DNA of 64,000 nucleotides from Gammaproteobacteria bacterium (GTDB taxonomy: Bacteria; Pseudomonadota; Gammaproteobacteria; JAJFKO01): assembly GCA_021773175.1 (NCBI GenBank), contig JAJFKO010000038.1, positions 124,001 through 188,000 on the forward strand, read 5' to 3'. The position numbers were made by a program, and so were the translations under genes. Under the pieces are notes generated by a model. The model saw only the letters and a list, made by a program, of their open reading frames with translations. It did no database searches and was not told where the DNA came from. Within the stretch, counting starts at the first letter, position 1. Every line of letters starts with the position of its first letter. This document shows positions 1-7,924 of this stretch, in pieces.

Positions 1-254
1 CTCGTGCCGCTGTTGATGCGGGTTATGTGCCAAATGATTATCAAGTTGGACAGACTGGTAAAGTCGTGGCACCCGATTTATATATTGCTATTGGTATTTC
101 CGGTGCTATTCAGCATTTAGCCGGGATGAAAGACAGCAAAATTATTGTGGCCATCAATAAGGATGAGGATGCGCCAATTTTTCAAATCGCTGATTATGGA
201 TTAGTTGGAGATTTATTCGATATTGTTCCTAAATTGACGGAGTTATTAGCATGA
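1..254 (+). CDS. etfA: Electron transfer flavoprotein alpha subunit, C-terminal part (5' end outside window)
   Basis: This is the last part of EtfA, which with EtfB carries electrons from acyl-CoA and other flavin dehydrogenases to ETF:ubiquinone oxidoreductase. The reading frame is open from base 3. It shows the FAD-binding C-terminal domain: a start like SRAAVDAG, then [19 protein letters not shown], the [10 protein letters not shown] segment and [10 protein letters not shown], followed by the terminal helix. The visible part is complete to its TGA stop, which overlaps the ATG of ald in an ATGA arrangement, so the two genes are probably translationally coupled. The N-terminal domain and the etfB partner lie upstream and cannot be checked. 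Confidence 0.95.
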   Translation, partial: RAAVDAGYVPNDYQVGQTGKVVAPDLYIAIGISGAIQHLAGMKDSKIIVAINKDEDAPIFQIADYGLVGDLFDIVPKLTELLA

Positions 255-1366
255 TTGTAGGGGTCCCAAAAGAAATAAAATCACATGAGTATCGCGTTGG
301 CTTAGTACCAAGTAGTGTGCGAGAGTTGATTCACCATGGACATCAAGTGGTTATTGAAACCAATGCTGGCATGGGAATTGGTATTACTGATGAAGATTAC
401 AGTGCTTCAGGAGCCATCATTGTTGCGAGCGCAGCTGAAGTATTTCAACAAGCTGATATGATTATTAAAGTCAAAGAGCCGCAATTAAATGAGTGTCAAA
501 TGTTGCGGGAAGGTCAAGTGCTATTTACGTATTTGCATTTGGCGCCAGATCCTAAGCAAGCTAAAGCATTGATGGAATCAGGTTGTGTGGCAATTGCTTA
601 TGAAACGGTTACGGACCGCTTTGGTGGTTTACCATTATTGTCGCCCATGAGTGAAGTCGCGGGTCGTTTGTCGATTCAGGCAGGAGCGCATTGTTTAGAG
701 AAAGCTCAAGGTGGTAGTGGTGTCTTATTAGGCGGTGTTCCGGGAGTTTCATCGAGTAGTGTTGTTGTGATCGGTGGCGGTAATGTCGGTACCAATGCTA
801 TACGTATGGCAATGGGTAAAGAAGCCAATGTAACAATAATTGATAAATCACTCGATCGTTTGAAAGAATTAGACTTACAGTTTGGTGCGATGCTGAATAC
901 AATCTACTCTACCGTTGATGCGATTGAAGCGTATGTCGCCGAAGCAGATTTAGTGGTTGGTGCCGTTTTAATTCCAGGGGCTGCAGCACCACGTTTGGTT
1001 TCGCGTAATATGCTCAAGAATATGCGTCCAGGTTCGGTGTTAGTCGACGTTGCGATTGACCAAGGTGGTTGCTTTGAAACAAGTCGGCCAACGACTCATG
1101 ACGAACCAACTTTTGTCGAAGAGAATGTGGTGCATTACTGTGTTGCCAATATGCCGGGTGCGGTGCCAAGAACATCCACCTTTGCTTTGAATAATGCAAC
1201 ATTACCTTTTGTTTTAGATTTAGCGAATAAAGGCTATAAACAGGCTCTGCATGATAATGAACATTTGCGTAATGGTTTGAATGTCCATCATGGCCGTATT
1301 ACTCATCAAGCCGTAGCAGAAGCCTTGAGTGAATCATTACTGCCAGCTCAGGAGTGTTTGGTTTAA
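251..1366 (+). CDS. ald: Alanine dehydrogenase
   Basis: This enzyme catalyses NAD-dependent oxidative deamination of L-alanine to pyruvate and ammonia, or the reverse. It is 371 residues, the usual length for the family. Residues known to bind pyruvate or act in catalysis are present at the expected positions: Arg15, Lys75 (in VKEP) and His96 (in YLHL). The Rossmann motif GGGNVG lies near residue 176, and the [10 protein letters not shown] segment carries the conserved Asp near residue 270. The start overlaps the etfA stop by four bases. A strong hairpin terminator follows about 40 bases after the stop, so this is the last gene of its transcript. Alanine use fits an amino-acid-fed intracellular lifestyle, which is an inference. 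Confidence 0.97.
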   Translation: MIVGVPKEIKSHEYRVGLVPSSVRELIHHGHQVVIETNAGMGIGITDEDYSASGAIIVASAAEVFQQADMIIKVKEPQLNECQMLREGQVLFTYLHLAPDPKQAKALMESGCVAIAYETVTDRFGGLPLLSPMSEVAGRLSIQAGAHCLEKAQGGSGVLLGGVPGVSSSSVVVIGGGNVGTNAIRMAMGKEANVTIIDKSLDRLKELDLQFGAMLNTIYSTVDAIEAYVAEADLVVGAVLIPGAAAPRLVSRNMLKNMRPGSVLVDVAIDQGGCFETSRPTTHDEPTFVEENVVHYCVANMPGAVPRTSTFALNNATLPFVLDLANKGYKQALHDNEHLRNGLNVHHGRITHQAVAEALSESLLPAQECLV

Positions 1367-1404
1367 GTGATTCTTAAATTACTTTAAATTGTCGATGAAA
1401 TATT

Positions 1405-1440
1405 ACGCCGAACATTTTATAGAAATGTTCGGCGTTTTTA
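1405..1440 (+). terminator. Rho-independent terminator after ald
   Basis: A perfect 11-bp stem, ACGCCGAACAT paired with ATGTTCGGCGT, encloses a 9-base loop and is followed by a run of five T. It sits between the convergent ald gene and the YiiX-like gene and reads best in the ald direction. Confidence 0.9.
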
Positions 1441-1479
1441 TTTGCTGTTCGCAGTAGTTGGCAATTGCAAAATCAAGCG

Positions 1480-2304
1480 TTAAAGTTTCTCTGGACTTTC
1501 AGACTCATCATTATGATAAGGGATATCCTTAGCCCAAGGAAAATTCTGATACCCCACTTTACTGGTAATATCATGTAGCGGGTATTTGATAATATCGAAG
1601 TAGGGAGAGTAATCAAAATCACTTGGCGTGAATAAGCGAAAGTTGCGCGGTACAAATTGCATACCTTCTTCGGGATCGTTATAAATTAACGGCATTAGTG
1701 GAAATTGTATGGATAAAAAAGCTTCGGCAATGGAGGCTGAACAAATTTGTTTGGTTGCACCTCCTGGATTTTTAGCAAATAAACTCGATTGCCAACGGTT
1801 TGGAATAATACTCCATGGCAGTAAAAAGCGCGCTAAGTCGAATAATTGGCGGATATCATATTGCAAGCCAAGTTTACTGGTCGCGTAGTTAATGACTTGT
1901 TGCGCATCATGATGCGATAAGTTGCGCGGTCGACAAATACGAATGTGATCATGTTCGTAAAAGCTTAATGGCGTGATGATGGTGCCTTTACCTAATACGC
2001 TTTCAACCAATAATTGTGTATCGGGCTCGCAGTTAAAGTGTTCTTGTACGCGTTGGCGTTTTAACGGTGTTTCGATTTCATGGATGCGCCCAATATAAAG
2101 GGCGGCGTGAGACCAATGACTTTGAGTAATTTGTTTGATAACTTCACTGACACGACTGCGGCCGTCAATCAAAATAACATCGCCAGGACGCAATTCATAT
2201 TGGATCCGTTTAAAGTCGGCCAAGACAAATTTCTTTGGCGGTTTGTCGAGCATCATCCAATTAATTATTTTGGTTATGAGGCTGTCGAGTAGTGGTATAT
2301 GCAT
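1480..2304 (-). CDS. YiiX/YebB-like permuted papain-fold cysteine hydrolase (NlpC/P60 superfamily)
   Basis: The 274-residue protein shows the circularly permuted NlpC/P60 (C92, YiiX-like) pattern. An early RPGDVILIDGRSRVSEVI segment comes first, then the catalytic-His stretch QSHWSHAALYIG near residue 65. The Cys stretch KQICSASIAEAF is near residue 190. This order, His before Cys, is the permuted one. Members are thought to cleave amide or ester bonds in lipids, peptides or murein; the substrate cannot be told from sequence. No classical signal peptide is seen. The gene starts 24 bases after the purB stop on the same strand and is probably co-transcribed with it. No good Shine-Dalgarno site was found before the chosen ATG. 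Confidence 0.8.
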   Translation of the reverse strand: MHIPLLDSLITKIINWMMLDKPPKKFVLADFKRIQYELRPGDVILIDGRSRVSEVIKQITQSHWSHAALYIGRIHEIETPLKRQRVQEHFNCEPDTQLLVESVLGKGTIITPLSFYEHDHIRICRPRNLSHHDAQQVINYATSKLGLQYDIRQLFDLARFLLPWSIIPNRWQSSLFAKNPGGATKQICSASIAEAFLSIQFPLMPLIYNDPEEGMQFVPRNFRLFTPSDFDYSPYFDIIKYPLHDITSKVGYQNFPWAKDIPYHNDESESPEKL

Positions 2305-2328
2305 GGGCTTACAATATCGTTATTTTCT

Positions 2329-3708
<1,380 letters not shown>

Positions 3709-3813
3709 CTAAAATTCAACCGAGAATTCCAGGATAATCAATTTGTATTTTCAGAGAGACAATACTACCATACGCAGCAGCAGTGCCAATCAAATTAATG
3801 AGAAAATCCTAGC

Positions 3814-4404
3814 ATGATTGAGAGTTACATTCGTCCCAGCTACCAACATTTTTGTGTCGATAAATTTTGTGATTGGCTAGCAACGAAAAGCATTACGCCA
3901 TTACATATCACGATTTGTGCCACCTTAACGGGCGTGTTAGCCGCGGTGACGATTATTGCGCAATATTCCTGGCTAGCAGTGCTTTTATTATTAATCTCTG
4001 GTTATTGTGATTCCTTAGATGGCAGCTTAGCGCGGCGCTTACAGCAAACGTCCGCTTTTGGCACAGTCATGGATTTAAGCAGCGATCGCTTGGTAGAGTT
4101 TGTCATTATTTTAGCCTTATTTCTTGTTGCGCCACAGAGTCGCGCATTATTAAGCATGCTTATGCTGGGAGCAACGTTGTTATGTATAACAAGCTTTCTT
4201 GCTGTGGGTATTTTTTCTGAGAACAACGGTGACAAGAGTTTTCATTACAGTCCTGGCTTAATCGAACGAGCAGAAGCCTTTGTCTTTTTTATTGTCATGA
4301 TTGTCTGGCCTACAAGCTTTAACGTCATGGCGAGTATTTTCACACTATTAGTTTTATTAACGGCTGTTCTGCGGCTCTATGAATTCGGGCGACAAGCACA
4401 GTGA
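3814..4404 (+). CDS. CDP-alcohol phosphatidyltransferase family membrane protein
   Basis: The 196-residue protein carries the full family motif D-G-x2-A-R-x8-G-x3-D-x3-D, seen as DSLDGSLARR through AFGTVMDLSSD at residues about 67-92. This motif binds the metal and CDP-alcohol. About six hydrophobic segments predict an inner-membrane protein. The family transfers a phosphoalcohol to a lipid or polyol in phospholipid synthesis. The acceptor cannot be assigned here, and the protein is not obviously PgsA or PssA. The gene overlaps the next by four bases (GTGA), which points to translational coupling with the MFS transporter. Confidence 0.85.
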   Translation: MIESYIRPSYQHFCVDKFCDWLATKSITPLHITICATLTGVLAAVTIIAQYSWLAVLLLLISGYCDSLDGSLARRLQQTSAFGTVMDLSSDRLVEFVIILALFLVAPQSRALLSMLMLGATLLCITSFLAVGIFSENNGDKSFHYSPGLIERAEAFVFFIVMIVWPTSFNVMASIFTLLVLLTAVLRLYEFGRQAQ

Positions 4405-5657
4405 ATATGAGCACTAATACGACCGCAGCGAAAGTGAGTGGCGGGCTGCGTGCCATTTTGCCATTATTCCTCGTCATCTTTATTGATTCTTTTGGTTTAG
4501 GGTTAATTTATCCAATATTAAATCCTTTACTGTTTAGTGCCCACCATGGCTTGCTGGGAGCGGGGTTTAGTTTTCCCGAACGCGAGTGGTTATATGGATT
4601 AACGTTAGGGGTATTTCCGTTAGCAACCTTCTTTAGCGCACCTTTGCTTGGTGACATTTCTGATTGCATCGGGCGTAAAAAAGTATTGATGCTGTGCTTG
4701 TTTGGCTCTTTTGGCGGATATTTGATCGCGGTTTATGCGATTAAAATTCATAGCATTACCTGGTTGATCATCAGTCGGGTATTTGATGGCTTCACCTCGG
4801 GTAGCCAGCCCATTGCCCAAGCTTGTATCGTTGATGTTAGTCCGAAAGAGAAGAAAGCCCACAACTTAAGTTTGATGATGTTAATGCTGGCATTAGGCTT
4901 AGTGCTCGGTCCACTTGCTGGCGGTTTTTTATCGGATCCGCATTGGGTAAGCTTTTTTACGTATATGACGCCGCTGCTCTTTGCCGCCTTTGTTTCTTTC
5001 ATTAATATCATTTGGTTATGGTGGTTTTTTAAAGAAACCTATCATGGTAAGCGCAAGCTTAGAATACGCTTACAGCATGGCATAGAAATTTTTATTTCGG
5101 CATTTCGCTTGCCAACAGTGCGCTGGTTAGCGGCCATCTTTCTAATATTGCAATTTGCTTGGGGTGGTTATTTCCAATTCGTTTCAGTGTTTTTATTACG
5201 CCGTTATGGTTTTGATGCCAGCCAGATTGGTATCTTCATGGGCGTACTAGGTCTGGGCTTTGTCGTAGCACTTGGACTGGTTATGCCGTTACTGGTGAGA
5301 TTTATGTCAGTATCGGCTATCGTGCTGGGCAGTTTATTGGTTGCGACCATCGCTGTCTTTGTGACGTTCTTGCCAGCAGGAGTGAATGCGCCATGGCTAG
5401 CGGCGATGCCGTTTGCGATTGCCTGTGCATTGGCTTATACCGGAATGCTGACCTTGTTTTCCAATCGTGTTGGTGATGACAAACAGGGCTGGGTCATGGG
5501 CATGAGCAGCGCGATTGCCTCACTAGCCTGGGGTGTTATGGCTTTATTAGCCGGCGCGCTGAGTAATTATAATCCAGCTTTACCACTTTGGTTTAGTGGC
5601 GCTTTGTTAGTGGTTTGTACGTTGGCCATGCTGGCGTGGCACCAAGCACAAATATAG
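4401..5657 (+). CDS. Major facilitator superfamily transporter (DHA1/TetA-like)
   Basis: A 12-helix MFS protein of 418 residues. The N-terminal helix is followed by the loop 2-3 motif A as GDISDCIGRKKV near residue 85, and a motif-C-like GLVLGPLAGG stretch near residue 165, the latter typical of drug/H+ antiporters. Translation could start at GTG 4401, overlapping the upstream stop, or at ATG 4407. It is probably in an operon with the CDP-alcohol phosphotransferase. Its TAG stop is the first three bases of the repeat element that follows. The substrate is unknown; a lipid-related compound is possible from context only. Confidence 0.85.
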   Translation: MNMSTNTTAAKVSGGLRAILPLFLVIFIDSFGLGLIYPILNPLLFSAHHGLLGAGFSFPEREWLYGLTLGVFPLATFFSAPLLGDISDCIGRKKVLMLCLFGSFGGYLIAVYAIKIHSITWLIISRVFDGFTSGSQPIAQACIVDVSPKEKKAHNLSLMMLMLALGLVLGPLAGGFLSDPHWVSFFTYMTPLLFAAFVSFINIIWLWWFFKETYHGKRKLRIRLQHGIEIFISAFRLPTVRWLAAIFLILQFAWGGYFQFVSVFLLRRYGFDASQIGIFMGVLGLGFVVALGLVMPLLVRFMSVSAIVLGSLLVATIAVFVTFLPAGVNAPWLAAMPFAIACALAYTGMLTLFSNRVGDDKQGWVMGMSSAIASLAWGVMALLAGALSNYNPALPLWFSGALLVVCTLAMLAWHQAQI

Positions 5658-5780
5658 GACTTACGCAAAACCCTTTATACTTCGTTGAAAGATTTTTCAA
5701 AAAACCTCGTGTATTATTTATACTATCGGCTTTTTGAAAAATCTTTCGCCTCGTCTATTAAGGATTTATCGTAAGTCCTA
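5655..5780. repeat. MITE-like inverted-repeat element, subtype A, complete copy
   Basis: This 126-bp element is bounded by perfect 11-bp inverted ends TAGGACTTACG and CGTAAGTCCTA. Inside is a second perfect 17-bp inverted repeat, GAAAGATTTTTCAAAAA and its complement, around a short AT-rich loop. It has no coding capacity. The same architecture recurs in opposite orientation at 58673-58796, and partial copies occur at 17232 and 26684. Ends beginning and finishing in TA fit insertion at a TA dinucleotide, as IS630/Tc1-type elements do; that assignment is an inference. Confidence 0.85.
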
Positions 5781-5809
5781 AAATACAAATTAAGAAATGA
5801 TAAAAAACA

Positions 5810-5837
5810 TTGCACTTTATTCTAAGGTGTGTAAAAT
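5810..5837 (+). promoter_or_regulatory. Predicted sigma-70 promoter of the first paralog gene
   Basis: TTGCAC at 5810-5815 and TAAAAT at 5832-5837 are separated by 16 bases, 35 bases before the ATG. It lies just downstream of the repeat element. Confidence 0.5.
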
Positions 5838-5872
5838 TTGGGCCTTTCGAGTTTAGATGAGAGGTTTTGATT

Positions 5873-7651
5873 ATGTCTGGTGGTAGGTTTGGTTCTGATT
5901 CTAGTCAGTTAGCTATAGAGAATGGCGATGGTTCTGTGACGTATGCTGATGGTAGTCCAGTAGTAAGTACTGGTTCGCTAGATGCTAGCCGTGGTGGGAA
6001 CTTAGGTTCCGCTGATGGTCTGCTAGGGCGTTATAGACAAAATAGGAAAGGCGCTAAAAGTTCGCCCATCATTGATGAACACACGAAACAACGCGATTTA
6101 TCAACCGCTTGGTTTTATGGCGCACGTTGGCTGCGCTGGTTAGATCGCAGCAATAAGCCTGTTACTAAGCCTGTTGAAGAGGATCGCCTTTTTAGCGATG
6201 CTGGGTCACATATACCGCAAGACCCTAACTATCCCGCATTTTTGGTTGAGCCTCTTGACTGGTTACGGCGTAACTTTAGTCCCTGGCATCAGTATTATGC
6301 GCGTGTTACTACACGTTATTTTTCTACTGAGGCACTTGGATATGACACGACTAAGCAACGTAAATTAGATAGCAAAGCACAGTATGCTAAGCGTTACCAT
6401 AGTTTGGCGGATATCTTTTCGCGAGATGCCGAGACCGGCGTGTTTGGTACTTTTGTTAAGCCTCGAGCATGGTTACATTATATTAGAAGTTCTAATGGCT
6501 TAAGCTTTGAATTTGGTGATGCAGACAGAGCTGAGCCAAGAGCTTTCTGGAAGGTCGCAGGTAGGGCTGGTCGCGCTGTTTGGTTAGTTGCTTATAAAGG
6601 TAATCCTCTGACACGTTTAATATGGGGTGTGGCGCGCGCAGCGGCACATACCGTTAAAACCACAATACGTGATAGTTCTTTATTAGCTTGGTGGATGCTA
6701 CGAGCGGTAATTAAATTAGGCGTTGCGCCGCCATTAGCTGTTTGTGGAAAAGCATTAGGTGTGTTAGGTGAGCGTCCACGTTTAATACCGCTAGTCGCTG
6801 ATCTTTGTTTGAGGCCATGGCGAGGCATCAATCTTGAAAATCCACTTGAATATTTGGGTACTCCGGTTGGTATTTTAGGAACTGCACTGTTATTAGGTAT
6901 CGGTGTATTTGCTGCGAGCAGTGCCTTGGGCGCGATAACGATTCCTATTCCTGGTGTGAATATTGCTATTGGAGGCACACTTGGAACCGTTTTAGGTATT
7001 AGTGTGGCAACCGCTTATGTTGCTATTGCGGCAGCAGCAGCAATTATTTCGATTCCTGTGCTAACACCGCTTGCCCAAGATGCTGCCAAACATATTGTGC
7101 GGCCGGTGACGGACACACTTCATCATTGCGTCAAAGGTTGTTGGATGAGGCTCAAATATGGGCTGCTGAATCTTGTTACTGCATCTTCGAAAGCAGAGCT
7201 TGCTTTTGATGGTGAAGACACTGCCTTACTTGAGCGAGGACACCTGAGTAATGAAAATAAGCTCGGTATTCATGCAATGATTGCTGCGCATAATTCTGGG
7301 AAACTGACACATGAAGGAGAAACAAGGGCTCTTCATCCTTCTAACGTTGTCATATTGCAGACACTTTTACGAGCGAATGCTGAGCAATGCGGGTTACATG
7401 TTGGTAATGCTTCGCAGCTTGTGACTGCATTACATGATCAGCCACAGCAACCGCTAAGCCAAAGCCCAACAGAAATCGATACAGTGGGACTAGTGGACAA
7501 TAAGATAAGACAAAGTTTAAGCGTTACTTTTGAAGATTCTAAAGTAAGCTTATTTCGCGCTAAGGACATGGATAGTCCCGCAGCAAGCGTAGCTGTAGCT
7601 GAAGAATGTATGACAAAAGTTTTGCGGCCATTGCTAAAAACATCTTATTGA
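5873..7651 (+). CDS. Orphan membrane-associated protein, paralog 1 of a tandem pair; putative secreted effector
   Basis: I do not recognise this 592-residue family. The ATG at 5873 is preferred to an upstream TTG because GAGAGG sits at a good distance and the resulting start MSGG matches MAGG of the neighbouring paralog. Residues 1-75 are Ser/Gly-rich and probably disordered. Residues 127-205 (RRNFSPWHQYY, KQRKLD, RYHSLADIFS), 225-285 (YKGNP, VKTTIRD) and 317-330 (INLENPLEYLGTP) are shared with the protein at 7925. Residues 331-400 form a long hydrophobic region rich in Gly/Ala, able to make two or three membrane passes. The C-terminal 190 residues are soluble and not clearly shared. There is no signal peptide. 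The size, disorder, hydrophobic hairpin and orphan status resemble type IV effectors, which is an inference. Confidence 0.75.
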   Translation: MSGGRFGSDSSQLAIENGDGSVTYADGSPVVSTGSLDASRGGNLGSADGLLGRYRQNRKGAKSSPIIDEHTKQRDLSTAWFYGARWLRWLDRSNKPVTKPVEEDRLFSDAGSHIPQDPNYPAFLVEPLDWLRRNFSPWHQYYARVTTRYFSTEALGYDTTKQRKLDSKAQYAKRYHSLADIFSRDAETGVFGTFVKPRAWLHYIRSSNGLSFEFGDADRAEPRAFWKVAGRAGRAVWLVAYKGNPLTRLIWGVARAAAHTVKTTIRDSSLLAWWMLRAVIKLGVAPPLAVCGKALGVLGERPRLIPLVADLCLRPWRGINLENPLEYLGTPVGILGTALLLGIGVFAASSALGAITIPIPGVNIAIGGTLGTVLGISVATAYVAIAAAAAIISIPVLTPLAQDAAKHIVRPVTDTLHHCVKGCWMRLKYGLLNLVTASSKAELAFDGEDTALLERGHLSNENKLGIHAMIAAHNSGKLTHEGETRALHPSNVVILQTLLRANAEQCGLHVGNASQLVTALHDQPQQPLSQSPTEIDTVGLVDNKIRQSLSVTFEDSKVSLFRAKDMDSPAASVAVAEECMTKVLRPLLKTSY

Positions 7652-7761
7652 TAGAGCCATAGCGAATTAGATTTTAGTGCTCAATAAGGATGCTGAGCGG
7701 TTTTACAGAAGTGGATGAAAAACAAACGTTTTTTTTTGGAAGTGGAATTTATTTTCACACT

Positions 7762-7778
7762 CTTAAGGTTTCCTTAAG
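7762..7778 (+). promoter_or_regulatory. PmrA-box-like direct repeat (CTTAAG-N5-CTTAAG)
   Basis: Two perfect CTTAAG half-sites are separated by five bases (GTTTC), and the 9-base unit CTTAAGGTT is exactly repeated. This equals the classical PmrA (BasR) box, YTTAAG-N5-YTTAAG. A possible -10 hexamer TACGAT lies at 7798-7803. The site is about 150 bases before the ATG of the second paralog. In Legionella and Coxiella the PmrA regulator is known to control many Dot/Icm effector genes through a related tandem site. Confidence 0.55.
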
Positions 7779-7924
7779 GTTTGCTAAGTAAATTACGTAC
7801 GATTTTAACCCAAATGTTAGGAAGGTAAAACAAAAACAAGACTTTACATTTATGCAGAGTTTATTTTTGTTTAATTTATATAAAAGTTAAGTATTTAACA
7901 GTTTAGAAATTTAGGAGAATATAT

